A DNA stretch of 14,512 nucleotides from an uncultured Leptotrichia sp. (GCA_938017765.1 CALIJH010000113.1:1-14512), one strand, 5' to 3'. Numbered from the stretch's first letter, positions 1 through 7,053 are shown. A program made the numbers and translations. Notes: a model not told the origin generated them from the sequence alone.

Positions 1-37
1 TTTTCGCCTTTCTCTACATTTATTTATATTTTTATAA

Positions 38-97
38 GGATTACTCTAAGCAAAGCCGTAGCAATCCTGTAGTACCGGCTGTCAAATCCTCTTGACA
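38..97. repeat. Cluster of overlapping inverted repeats downstream of rfbC
   Basis: Three short inverted repeats are packed into 60 bases that look richer in G+C than their surroundings. GGATT at 38-42 pairs with AATCC at 63-67. AGCCGTA at 54-60 pairs with TACCGGCT at 73-80 with one bulged base. TGTCAA at 80-85 pairs with TTGACA at 92-97 over a 6-base loop. The first two overlap, so they are alternatives. No long T run follows on either strand, so a plain terminator is not well supported. It could be a dispersed intergenic repeat or the leader of a further leftward gene; I cannot tell which. Confidence 0.45.
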
Positions 98-152
98 CCC
101 ACATAATATAACAACAGCTTAAATGATAAATTTTACACTATACTCCTTATCG

Positions 153-722
153 TTAAAAGAAACAGTCATCTGTCAGTTCTTCAAACCCCGGAGCTGTTTT
201 ATCTTTATCAGAGATTATAACTTCTCCTACTCCCAAGTCTGCTAATTTCCAGTCTACTCCGATTTTTTCATCATCAAACCGGATAGCTCCCTCTGATTCT
301 TTATTGTAATAATTATCCGCCTTGTAAGCAAATTCCACATTATCGGTAAGAGTGAGAAATCCATGTGCAAAACCTTCAGGAATATAGAACATTGTCTTAT
401 TTTGTTCTGTTAGTAAAACTCCATACCATTGTCCATATGTTTCACTACTTTTTCTTAAGTCTACAGCAACATCATAAACACTTCCCTTTACTGCTCTTAC
501 TAACTTACCTTGAGTAAATTTTGTTTGGAAGTGTAGTCCTCTTAAGACACCCTTTTTTGATTTAGAGTGATTATCTTGAACAAATTCCATTGTTAATCCA
601 TGTTCTTCAAAAGATTTTTTGTTATATGTTTCTAAAAAAAATCCTCTTTCATCACCAAAAACTTTCGGTTGAATGATTACTAAGTCTTTTATAGGTGTTT
701 TTATTACTTCAAAATTATTCAT
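153..722 (-). CDS. rfbC: dTDP-4-dehydrorhamnose 3,5-epimerase
   Basis: This cytosolic cupin-fold enzyme (RmlC/RfbC) epimerises C3 and C5 of dTDP-4-keto-6-deoxyglucose on the way to dTDP-L-rhamnose, a precursor of surface polysaccharide. At 189 residues it has the usual family length. The hallmark block GVLRGLHFQ carries His64, the expected catalytic base. DVAVDLRKSSETYGQW (84-99), YIPEGFAHGF (113-122) and FAYK with Tyr133, the expected catalytic acid, are all present, as is the N-terminal DERGFF substrate-binding block (24-29). The ATG at 722 is preceded by AGGAG at good spacing. It is the last gene of the leftward operon, 13 bases after aroE. No other rhamnose gene lies in the window, so RmlA, B and D must be elsewhere or further left. 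Assignment is near certain. Confidence 0.96.
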   Translation of the reverse strand: MNNFEVIKTPIKDLVIIQPKVFGDERGFFLETYNKKSFEEHGLTMEFVQDNHSKSKKGVLRGLHFQTKFTQGKLVRAVKGSVYDVAVDLRKSSETYGQWYGVLLTEQNKTMFYIPEGFAHGFLTLTDNVEFAYKADNYYNKESEGAIRFDDEKIGVDWKLADLGVGEVIISDKDKTAPGFEELTDDCFF

Positions 723-735
723 ATTTTTCTCCTAG

Positions 736-1551
736 TTATTTATATAATTTTTTTACAAGTTTATTGTGTATTTCCTTTAAAATATTTTCATTATAATTTC
801 TGTCATTCCATATTTCTTCAGACTTTATTGCCTGTGATATGAGCATTAAAAGACCGTTTGTGCTTTCTATTCCTTGTATTTTGTATTTTTTCATAAGTAC
901 CGTTTCCTGCGGATTATATATCAAATCTATCAGATATTCAGTTTCAATGAAGTTTATATCTTCCAAAGGTGTCATATTTATTTCAGGGTACATTCCTACA
1001 GGTGTACAATTTACAATAAGGCTGATATTTCTTATATTTCTTATTTCGGAATAATTTAGCAATCTGTCATACTTCCTTACTTTAAAAACATCATTTTCAA
1101 GAATTGTAGCAATATATATCTGCTCCGCTTTTTTATCAGCCAGTACATTGTATACCGCTCTAGCGGCTCCGCCTGTTCCTAAAATCAGTACTTTTTTTCC
1201 TTCAATTTCTATATTTTTCATTTCAAGAGTTTTTAAAAAACCGTAATAGTCGGTATTATCGCCTACCAGTCTACCGTCCTTAAATGTTACGGTATTTACT
1301 GCTCCAATTTCCTTTGCAATAGGAGTTATTTCATCCAGATATTGCATTATCTCAACTTTATAAGGAATTGTAACATTCAGTCCTTTATATTTTCCTGCTT
1401 TCATTTCTTCCAAAAACGAAGGTATTTCACTAAATTTTTTTTCTATCAAATCGTATTTGGCTTCTTTTCCGATAATTTTGAAAAATGCTTCGTGTATTTC
1501 CTTTGAAAAGCTGTGTCCTAACCTTTCTCCCAGCAATCCGAATTTTTCCAT
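736..1551 (-). CDS. aroE: Shikimate dehydrogenase
   Basis: AroE reduces 3-dehydroshikimate to shikimate with NADPH in the cytosolic aromatic amino acid pathway. The 271-residue length is normal. The shikimate site is intact: Ser14 and Ser16 in GHSFSK, Lys65 in NVTIPYK (catalytic), Asn86 in GAVNT and Asp101 in GDNTDYYG (catalytic), plus Gln240 near the C terminus. The Rossmann glycine motif GTGGAA is at 125-130 and NCTPVGMYP at 181-189. The usual NRT motif that binds the NADP phosphate is not visible after the second strand; the sequence there reads IYIATILEND (145-154), so cofactor preference may differ. The ATG at 1551 follows AAGGAG. It lies 37 bases after the pseudouridine synthase gene and 13 before rfbC. 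The upstream chorismate mutase gene fits a shared aromatic role. Confidence 0.95.
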   Translation of the reverse strand: MEKFGLLGERLGHSFSKEIHEAFFKIIGKEAKYDLIEKKFSEIPSFLEEMKAGKYKGLNVTIPYKVEIMQYLDEITPIAKEIGAVNTVTFKDGRLVGDNTDYYGFLKTLEMKNIEIEGKKVLILGTGGAARAVYNVLADKKAEQIYIATILENDVFKVRKYDRLLNYSEIRNIRNISLIVNCTPVGMYPEINMTPLEDINFIETEYLIDLIYNPQETVLMKKYKIQGIESTNGLLMLISQAIKSEEIWNDRNYNENILKEIHNKLVKKLYK

Positions 1552-1588
1552 ATTTCTCCTTTCAATGAGTAAATAATTTGGATTTTTA

Positions 1589-2332
1589 TCAATTATTTTT
1601 GAGTATTTTTATTTCATTTTCAGTAAGCTCCCTATATTCTCCCGTTTTCAGCTTTTCATCCAGTTTCAATTTTCCCATTTGTATTCTTTTCAGATAGATT
1701 ACTTTATTATCTACAGCTTTAAACATTCTTTTCACCTGATGATATTTTCCTTCGGTAATTGTAATATATGCTTTGCTTACTGTTCTTTCTCCTGTTTTTT
1801 TATTAATAGGAATGTCAGCATTTTCTATTACTTCTATTTTTGCATCTTTTGTAATAAACCCATTTTCAAGCTCTATTCCTTTTTCCAATTTTTCAATATC
1901 AGACTGTGATACAGGATTTTTCAATTCCACATAATATTTTTTATTTACATGCTTATTGGGTGCAAGCAGGTTATGGGTCAACATTCCGTCATTGGTCAGT
2001 ATAAGCAGCCCTTCAGTATCAATATCCAGTCTGCCTATAGGAAACATACTGTAAGTCCTGTAATCATCTCCTAAGAGCTCGATTACCGTTTTATGCTCCC
2101 TGTCCTCTGTTGCAGATATTACTCCGTCAGGTTTATTCATCATTACGTAGACAAAAGGCTTATATGAAATTACTCTATCTTCATATTTTATAATATCTTT
2201 ATTTTCATCAATATGAACACTTCCATCAATTATTATACTATCATTTACTTTTATTTTTCTTTTTTTTAAAATTTCTTTTGTTTCTTTTCTCGTCCCCACT
2301 CCCGAATTTGCCAAAAATCTGTCCAATCTCAT
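1589..2332 (-). CDS. rsuA: 16S rRNA pseudouridine synthase, RsuA type
   Basis: This is an RsuA/RluB/E/F-family enzyme that converts uridine to pseudouridine; RsuA acts on U516 of 16S rRNA. Residues 1-48 form an S4 RNA-binding domain (MRLDRFLANSGVGTR onward). The catalytic domain follows, with GRLDIDTEGLL at 100-110 and Asp103 as the expected nucleophile. EGKYHQVKRMF at 194-204 is the conserved C-terminal block and favours the RsuA branch over RluB. At 247 residues it is typical of RsuA. The ATG at 2332 follows AAGGA. It sits 19 bases after chorismate mutase and 37 before aroE, so it is probably cotranscribed with shikimate-pathway genes without sharing their role. The choice of RsuA over a 23S-modifying paralogue is inference from length and motif. 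Confidence 0.9.
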   Translation of the reverse strand: MRLDRFLANSGVGTRKETKEILKKRKIKVNDSIIIDGSVHIDENKDIIKYEDRVISYKPFVYVMMNKPDGVISATEDREHKTVIELLGDDYRTYSMFPIGRLDIDTEGLLILTNDGMLTHNLLAPNKHVNKKYYVELKNPVSQSDIEKLEKGIELENGFITKDAKIEVIENADIPINKKTGERTVSKAYITITEGKYHQVKRMFKAVDNKVIYLKRIQMGKLKLDEKLKTGEYRELTENEIKILKNN

Positions 2333-2351
2333 TTATCTTTTCCTTAAATTA

Positions 2352-2759
2352 TTATTCATTTTCTATTTTTTCCTTCTGGTACAATTTGCTCGTCTTCATA
2401 ATATCTTTTAATATCATCTCTATATAGCTCTCGAGTTCTTTATTTATAACTTTTTTCAAATTTTTTTCTATTACTTCTTTTTCCCTTTTTTCATCAAAAA
2501 TCTGAATATTGTTCCGTTTTTTATACAATGCCACATTTTCTACGATTTTCAGACGTTCTTCAATTAGTTTTACAAGTTTCCCGTCAATTTCATCAATTTT
2601 ATTTCTTATTTCATCTATATTATTTAAATTCATATTACTAAAATCGGTATTATTTAAATCGCTGTCATCAAAATCAATCAAATTTGTCTTATCTGATTTA
2701 TCTGAATTTATTTTTCCTAAATCCAATGTTTTTTCAGTTTTATCAGTCATTTCTTTCAT
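2352..2759 (-). CDS. Chorismate mutase (AroQ fold) with an acidic N-terminal tail
   Basis: Residues 48-130 match the all-helical AroQ chorismate mutase domain, which converts chorismate to prephenate for Phe/Tyr synthesis. Aligned by spacing with the E. coli P-protein domain, the active-site residues are Arg52 (R11), Arg69 (R28), Lys80 (K39), Asp89 (D48), Arg92 (R51) and Glu93 (E52). The position of Gln88 falls at or near Ser124. Residues 1-45 are a low-complexity tail rich in Asp, Asn, Lys and Ser, with no signal peptide; it is absent from minimal AroQ enzymes. The ATG at 2759 follows AAGGAG at 6-7 bases, which supports keeping the tail; Met43 would otherwise also give a complete catalytic domain. 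It is the first gene of the leftward operon. No prephenate dehydratase or dehydrogenase domain is fused to it. Confidence 0.88.
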   Translation of the reverse strand: MKEMTDKTEKTLDLGKINSDKSDKTNLIDFDDSDLNNTDFSNMNLNNIDEIRNKIDEIDGKLVKLIEERLKIVENVALYKKRNNIQIFDEKREKEVIEKNLKKVINKELESYIEMILKDIMKTSKLYQKEKIENE

Positions 2760-2798
2760 AACAGGCTCCTTTTTGGATTACGATTATTTATTTTGTAG

Positions 2799-2827
2799 AT
2801 TATATCATAAATTCAAATATTTATAAA
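2799..2827 (-). promoter_or_regulatory. Promoter of the chorismate mutase-rsuA-aroE-rfbC operon
   Basis: On the minus strand a perfect -10 TATAAT (2804-2799) is preceded by TG one base upstream, an extended -10. A weak -35 (TTTATA, 2827-2822) sits 17 bases further up. Transcription would start near 2791, about 30 bases before the ATG at 2759. The -35 boxes of this promoter and the divergent one are only about 6 bases apart. Confidence 0.6.
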
Positions 2828-2833
2828 TAGCAA

Positions 2834-2862
2834 TTGACTATGAACGAAAATTGTGGTTAAAT
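2834..2862 (+). promoter_or_regulatory. Promoter of the glutamine amidotransferase-like gene
   Basis: TTGACT at 2834-2839, a 17-base spacer, then TTAAAT at 2857-2862. The -35 matches the consensus at five of six positions, the -10 at four of six. The predicted start is near 2869, about 34 bases before the ATG at 2903. It is arranged back to back with the leftward operon promoter. Confidence 0.5.
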
Positions 2863-2902
2863 ATTATTACTGAAAAATTATGATAAACCAAAGGAGATAG
2901 AA

Positions 2903-3649
2903 ATGGAGAGAAAGCCTATTATAGGAATATCAGGAAATATTTTAGTAACAGAAGGAGGAAAATTTAACGGCTATGAGAGAGCCTATGTAAATCACGCTTA
3001 TATAGAAGCTGTCATAAAAACAGGAGGAATTCCTTTTATTATTCCATTTAATACAAATACCGAAGTTACAAAAGAACAGATAAATTTTATTGACGGATTA
3101 ATTCTATCAGGCGGACATGATGTTTTTCCTCAACTTTTCGGAGAAGAACCTAAACAGAATATTGAAGAAACTTTCTTGGATAGAGATAATTTCGATATTC
3201 TTCTTTTAAAAACCGCTGTCGAACAGAAAAAACCCGTTTTAGGAATTTGCAGAGGACACCAGATTATAAATGTGGCTTTTGGAGGAACACTTTATCAGGA
3301 TTTAGCTTATAACAGCGATTTTTATATAAAACATTCCCAAGCTTCAAAATGGGACAGACCTACTCATTCAATTGATATAAAGAAAGAAAGCTTTCTTGAG
3401 GACATATACGGAAACGACGCACTTGTAAACAGCTTTCATCATCAAATTGTAAACGAAGTTGCTGACGGCTTTAAAGTCATTGCGAGAAGCAAAGATAGTG
3501 CCGTAGAAGCTATTGAAAATATTTCGGATGACAGCTTTATTTTAGGTGTTCAGTGGCATCCTGAATCAATGATACATACAGATGAGAACTCTGTAAAACT
3601 GTTTGAAAAATTCGTCAATACCGTAAAAAATAAGATTGGGAAAATTTAA
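2903..3649 (+). CDS. Peptidase C26 / class I glutamine amidotransferase-like hydrolase
   Basis: This is a stand-alone class I glutamine amidotransferase domain of the peptidase C26 type, the group containing gamma-glutamyl-GABA hydrolase PuuD. It hydrolyses gamma-glutamyl amide bonds in the cytosol. The nucleophile is Cys116 in GICRGHQ (114-120). The triad is completed by His219 and Glu221 in GVQWHPES (215-222). An oxyanion-side block ILSGGHDVFP (67-76) is intact. The 248-residue length is usual, and no synthetase domain is attached. The ATG at 2903 follows AAAGGAG. No putrescine-pathway gene lies nearby, so the substrate is uncertain; it may be a gamma-glutamyl amino acid or polyglutamate derivative. 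It is monocistronic: a terminator follows at 3681 and the next gene is convergent. Confidence 0.88.
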   Translation: MERKPIIGISGNILVTEGGKFNGYERAYVNHAYIEAVIKTGGIPFIIPFNTNTEVTKEQINFIDGLILSGGHDVFPQLFGEEPKQNIEETFLDRDNFDILLLKTAVEQKKPVLGICRGHQIINVAFGGTLYQDLAYNSDFYIKHSQASKWDRPTHSIDIKKESFLEDIYGNDALVNSFHHQIVNEVADGFKVIARSKDSAVEAIENISDDSFILGVQWHPESMIHTDENSVKLFEKFVNTVKNKIGKI

Positions 3650-3680
3650 AATTATAAAAAATTAAGATATATTAAAATTT

Positions 3681-3714
3681 AAAAACAGCAGAATTACAAA
3701 AACTGCTGTTTTTT
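3681..3714. terminator. Rho-independent terminator, probably bidirectional
   Basis: An 11-base-pair perfect stem (AAAAACAGCAG at 3681-3691 with CTGCTGTTTTT at 3703-3713) encloses an 11-base loop and ends in a T run on the plus strand. The opposite strand also ends in TTTTTAAATTTT, so it can serve both the rightward hydrolase gene and the convergent adenosyltransferase gene ending at 3762. Confidence 0.85.
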
Positions 3715-3761
3715 AGTATCTTATCCCCTATCTGAATTTATTTCAAGTCTATGAGATAATC

Positions 3762-4343
3762 TTATTTTTTATTTCCCAATTTAAATATTTTATCACTACG
3801 GACATAATCCACTTCTTTTATCCCCATTCTTACATTTATTAGACATGCAACTACAAAGAAATAGTCGGAAAGTCTGTTTATATAACGTAACCCTTCTTCG
3901 TTTACACTTTCTCCCGCTTCAATAACGGCTACCATTTTCCGTTCCAGACGTCTTGTTGCAGTTCTTAATATATGAAATTCTGCCGCAACTTTACTACCTC
4001 CGGGAATTATGAAGCATTGCAGTTGAGGTAGTGAGGGAAGATATTCGTCTATTCTTTTTTCCAGCCATTCCACATCTTTTTCTGTCTGTTTGTAGGGACG
4101 TAACTCTCTCGGAGTCGCCAAATCACTGCCACAGTCAAATAAATGATGCTGAATAGTTATACATTCTTCTCTGATATCTGATAATTCAGGATAATTTGCC
4201 ATTTTAGCTACAGTTGACCCCAGTAATGAACATACTTCATCAGTTGTACCGTATGCCTCAACTCTTATATTAGTCTTGCTTACCCGATCTCCTCCATATA
4301 ATCTTGTAAACCCTTTATCTCCGTATTTTGTATAAATTTTCAT
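3762..4343 (-). CDS. Cob(I)alamin adenosyltransferase, PduO type
   Basis: PduO/MMAB-type ATP:corrinoid adenosyltransferases transfer adenosyl from ATP to cob(I)alamin, making coenzyme B12. The N-terminal ATP-binding loop YTKYGDKGFTRLYGG is at 4-18. Arg127, Arg131, Arg132 and Glu134 form the RxxxRRxE block, and NRLSDYFFV (156-164) is the conserved C-terminal helix. The 193-residue length matches a single-domain enzyme with no fused heme-binding domain. The ATG at 4343 follows AAAGGAG. It lies 43 bases after the DUF438-type gene on the same strand with no terminator between, so cotranscription is likely. Three 8-base repeats overlap the leader. No B12-dependent enzyme or cobalamin biosynthesis gene is in the window, so the consuming enzyme is unknown. 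Confidence 0.94.
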   Translation of the reverse strand: MKIYTKYGDKGFTRLYGGDRVSKTNIRVEAYGTTDEVCSLLGSTVAKMANYPELSDIREECITIQHHLFDCGSDLATPRELRPYKQTEKDVEWLEKRIDEYLPSLPQLQCFIIPGGSKVAAEFHILRTATRRLERKMVAVIEAGESVNEEGLRYINRLSDYFFVVACLINVRMGIKEVDYVRSDKIFKLGNKK

Positions 4344-4354
4344 AATTATTCTCC

Positions 4355-4381
4355 TTTGGTTCTTTGGTTCAAATTTGGTTC
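4355..4381 (-). repeat. Three copies of GAACCAAA in the adenosyltransferase leader
   Basis: On the plus strand TTTGGTTC occurs at 4355-4362, 4363-4370 and 4374-4381. Read on the transcribed strand this is GAACCAAA three times, the last running into the GGAG ribosome-binding site. The first two plus-strand copies abut; the third is offset by three bases. It is visible directly; its role is unknown. Confidence 0.7.
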
Positions 4382-4386
4382 AAAAA

Positions 4387-6216
4387 CTATTTATTTTCCT
4401 CTTCTCTGATTTTAGCTTCCATTTTTTTAATCAGGTCATCAACTTCAAAACCTCCACGTGCTGCAATCATATCAAGGGTAGCCACTTTGGACATAATCAT
4501 ATATTGTACGGGATTGAGAAGTCTGTTGTATACAGGTGATAATGTCGGCATAAACTCTTTTATATATGGGTATTTATCTATTATATTTCCTATTATCGAG
4601 TCCTTTGTAAGACCATACTCACTTGCAATCTCAGTATCACCCGTTTTTCTTTCTTCTCTTTTTATTCTCTCTTCTATTTTGTTAATCAATTCAGGAACCG
4701 TAAACCCTCCTCTTTCGGCAATCATATCAAGAGTAGCTACTTTGGACATAATCATATACTGTACAGGGTCTAAAAGCTTTGTATATTCAGGAGCCAATGT
4801 CGGCATAAATTCTTTTATATACGGATATTTATCTATTATATCTCCAATTACGGAGTTTTTATCAAATCCGTATTCGCTTTTATCTTCTTCATTTTTTTGT
4901 TCGTAGCTTTCACTTTTTTTAGCGGGATTTTCCCACATCAAAAGTCTTCTCTGTCCTGTCAGGCTTCTGATTTTTGTAATATCCTGCATCATTTCGAGAA
5001 CTCCTCTAAATTTACCGTTTTCATCTCTTACCGCCGTATAAGTGATATATACAAATCTACCGTTTGTTTCCAGCCAGAATTCCGCTTCTTCCTGCTCCCC
5101 TTTTCTGAAAGCGTCAAATATAGCCATAACCGTATCCACACTTTCTCTCGGATGACAGTTTTTCACATCTCTCCCTATTACTCCTGCACTTCTTGGAAAT
5201 ACTCTATGTTTCGTATCTGTATAAAATTTTACAATTTCATTTTCATCAACAAAAGAGAGGTCTACCGGCATATGTTGATAAATCAGGTTTATTTGTTCCA
5301 ATGTAAGTTTCCCCTGTTTCACATTGAGAACATCATTTTCTTTTTTAGGCTCATTTCCCATATTATATTTGGAAAGCAGACTTGCCAAATCATTCATAAA
5401 TCCTGCCTGATTTTGAGTTGAAGAATTTTCTGCGGAATTTTCCTCGGAAACTTTTTCTTCTTCTTTTGTTTCAGGATAAAAGCCCTCAGGTTTGTCAATA
5501 AGACAATATCCTATCTCATCGTCTCCCGGTCTCATTCCTCTGAATTCTTCTTCGGTAATCATTTTTAATGATGTAGGATAAAGGACTTCCTCTTCTTTGT
5601 TCATTATATCCAGTGTCAATTCCCATACAAGTTTTTGCTGCTCCATAAATTCATCTATCTTGTCCTCATTCAAAAGGTGCCTTGCTTTGCTTATGCTATC
5701 CCTTACCGCGTTATCAAAGCTCCACATTATTCTTGACGGTCTGTCAAAACCTTTTCTTTCAAGCATTGAAAAGAGCTGATGCTGTTTTCTTGAAAGATGT
5801 ATGTTAAATTTGTAAAGTTTGTCGTATAATTCGAGCCATTTATTTTTTATAAATTTTTTGTCAGCTTCTTCTTTCATTTCCGCAATTAATTCTTTTATGA
5901 CAAAATTTTCCATAAGATAAGTACTTATAGGATGTCCCTCGGGTAAATCAGGTGCTTCTCTCACGATAATATCGTCAAACAGTCCCAATACGTCGTTCAT
6001 CTTGTCATGAACAGTGTTGTCATCAAAGCCCAAATCTTTTATTTTTTGTTCGGAATAAGCAAATTCTGCGGGAGTTATCTTTGTAAAATTCTGTTTTATA
6101 AGAGCTTTCGTAGTTTCATAATCTGTTTTCCCTTCAATGTAATCCCTTTTTATATTAGTCATTTTTTCAATCATTGCGACATCAATATTCAGATGTTCCT
6201 TCATATCTTTTTTCAT
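4387..6216 (-). CDS. DUF438/hemerythrin-like/PAS protein with two DUF1858-like repeats
   Basis: This 609-residue soluble protein has no signal peptide or membrane segment. In order: a DUF438-like region (about 12-85); a hemerythrin-like helical part with GHP (His95), HLSRKQHQLF (His140, His146) and NKEEEVLYP (207-214); a Ser/Glu/Asn-rich linker (250-275); a PAS domain (about 314-415) with VFPRSAGVIGRDVKNCHP and WLETNGRFVYITYTAVRDENG; then two DUF1858-like domains (447-518 and 532-603). This layout resembles DUF438/PAS proteins of anaerobes, thought to sense redox, gas or metal; no output domain is seen. The DUF1858-like copies contain no cysteine. The ATG at 6216 follows AAGGCGGTG, one mismatch from an ideal Shine-Dalgarno site. 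It ends in TAG, 43 bases before the adenosyltransferase gene. The exact signal and partner are unknown. Confidence 0.88.
   Translation of the reverse strand: MKKDMKEHLNIDVAMIEKMTNIKRDYIEGKTDYETTKALIKQNFTKITPAEFAYSEQKIKDLGFDDNTVHDKMNDVLGLFDDIIVREAPDLPEGHPISTYLMENFVIKELIAEMKEEADKKFIKNKWLELYDKLYKFNIHLSRKQHQLFSMLERKGFDRPSRIMWSFDNAVRDSISKARHLLNEDKIDEFMEQQKLVWELTLDIMNKEEEVLYPTSLKMITEEEFRGMRPGDDEIGYCLIDKPEGFYPETKEEEKVSEENSAENSSTQNQAGFMNDLASLLSKYNMGNEPKKENDVLNVKQGKLTLEQINLIYQHMPVDLSFVDENEIVKFYTDTKHRVFPRSAGVIGRDVKNCHPRESVDTVMAIFDAFRKGEQEEAEFWLETNGRFVYITYTAVRDENGKFRGVLEMMQDITKIRSLTGQRRLLMWENPAKKSESYEQKNEEDKSEYGFDKNSVIGDIIDKYPYIKEFMPTLAPEYTKLLDPVQYMIMSKVATLDMIAERGGFTVPELINKIEERIKREERKTGDTEIASEYGLTKDSIIGNIIDKYPYIKEFMPTLSPVYNRLLNPVQYMIMSKVATLDMIAARGGFEVDDLIKKMEAKIREEENK
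4408..4878 (-). repeat. Internal tandem duplication of the DUF1858-like domain
   Basis: Protein residues 447-518 (4663-4878) and 532-603 (4408-4623) are about 54 of 72 residues identical, offset by 85 residues and joined by a charged linker. The longest shared run is the block beginning IIDKYPYIKEFMPTL, and a second is PVQYMIMSKVATLDMIA. The similarity is also clear in the bases, which points to a recent in-frame duplication. Confidence 0.9.
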
Positions 6217-6514
6217 TTAAACACACCGCCTTTATTTATATATATCTTTCCTATCATTGCAATTTTTTATTTATTCATCAAATAATTTCATTAGTTAAAT
6301 AGTCTCAAATTAAATAATTTTTTTATAAATAAATTTTCTGTATACTATAGAACCGTATAGCAATAACAATAAAACTAATAAAAAAACAGAAAAAATAAAT
6401 ATAAAACAAATAAAGTAATTTTAAAAATAAATTATTTGACTATAAAAGTATTTTGTTAAATTGTAACATATTTTTTTATAAAAAAGTGTAACTTTTGATA
6501 CAGTTTTTAACTGA
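6217..6514. other. AT-rich spacer between the HxlR-type and DUF438-type genes
   Basis: Both flanking genes read leftwards, so this must hold the 3' end of one and the leader of the other. I see no open frame with a ribosome site. Two weak hairpins follow the regulator's stop on the transcribed strand: CAGTT/AACTG at 6501-6513 and AAAAGT/ACTTTT at 6482-6496, the latter with a short T run. A possible -10 for the DUF438 gene is TATAGT or TATACA around 6341-6350, without a convincing -35. Confidence 0.35.
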
Positions 6515-6844
6515 TTATTTGATTTTTTCCTTGTATCCCGTTCCCCATTTATCCATTTCTTCTAAAATAGGACTTAGACTTTTTCCTATTTTTGTTAGCC
6601 TATATTCCACTCTCGGAGGCACTTCAGGATATATTTTCCTTGTCAGTAACCCATTTTTTTCCATTTCCCTCAAGTTAGATGTTAAAACTTTTTGGGAAAT
6701 ATTATTTATTGATTTTTTCAGTTCACTAAACCTTTTTGTACCGTCAAACAAATCTCTTATAATAAGTATCTTCCATTTATTCGATATAAGCATTAACGTT
6801 GTTTCTACAGAACAGTCAGGTAATTCTTTTTTATTTATTTTCAT
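6515..6844 (-). CDS. HxlR-family winged-helix regulator
   Basis: A 109-residue transcription factor of the HxlR/MarR-like class, nearly all one winged-helix DNA-binding domain. The landmarks are KWKILIIRDLFDGTKRFSEL (helices and turn), ISQKVLTSNLREMEKNGLL (recognition helix) and YRLTKIGKSLSPIL (wing and dimer helix). A single cysteine, Cys11 in LPDCSVE, sits in the N-terminal arm where redox-sensing relatives such as YodB, HypR and QorR keep theirs. I choose ATG at 6844 because AAAGGA lies 9 bases upstream. A TTG at 6853 would lengthen it by three residues but abuts that site with no spacing. It is divergent from two oxidoreductase genes that it probably represses. Thiol-based sensing is inferred from the cysteine position and context. 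Confidence 0.93.
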   Translation of the reverse strand: MKINKKELPDCSVETTLMLISNKWKILIIRDLFDGTKRFSELKKSINNISQKVLTSNLREMEKNGLLTRKIYPEVPPRVEYRLTKIGKSLSPILEEMDKWGTGYKEKIK

Positions 6845-6932
6845 ATTGTTCAATCCTTTCTTTTTTTCCTTATAGTCTTATTTATCTTTACTTTCTTTTT
6901 TATACTAATTTCCATAAAACACACTTTCTTCT

Positions 6933-6960
6933 ATTATACTACAATAAAAATATTTGTAAA
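6933..6960 (-). promoter_or_regulatory. Promoter of the HxlR-type regulator gene
   Basis: On the minus strand TTTACA (6960-6955), a 16-base spacer and a perfect TATAAT (6938-6933). The predicted start near 6926 leaves a leader of about 80 bases before the ATG at 6844, rich in purines. Confidence 0.65.
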
Positions 6961-7022
6961 TAGGAAATCCCTTAAAATTTTTTATTCTGTTTATATATAG
7001 ATTTTTCTCAAGAGTTTCCATT

Positions 7023-7053
7023 AAGTAACTATAATACAAAAAAGTGCTTACTT
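7023..7053. promoter_or_regulatory. Candidate operator for the HxlR-type regulator
   Basis: AAGTAA at 7023-7028 and TTACTT at 7048-7053 form a 6-base inverted repeat with a 19-base spacer. Inside it, AAGT at 7042-7045 and ACTT at 7050-7053 form a smaller one. The right half overlaps the first two bases of the -35 box of the oxidoreductase promoter, where a bound repressor would block polymerase. The position is typical of HxlR-family operators; the site itself is inference. Confidence 0.4.

Noticed and set aside
92..110. Plus-strand promoter using TTGACA at 92-97
   Set aside because: The nearest -10-like sequence is only about 7 bases away, and the TTGACA is better explained as an arm of an inverted repeat.
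120..152. A possible short gene after rfbC on the minus strand, with AAGGAG before GTG
   Set aside because: The GTG is followed at once by TAA, so there is no coding sequence.
4364..4906. Plus-strand frame opposite the DUF438-type gene, with an internal repeat
   Set aside because: The repeat in it is just the reverse of the duplicated DUF1858-like domain, and no ribosome site or known motif supports it.
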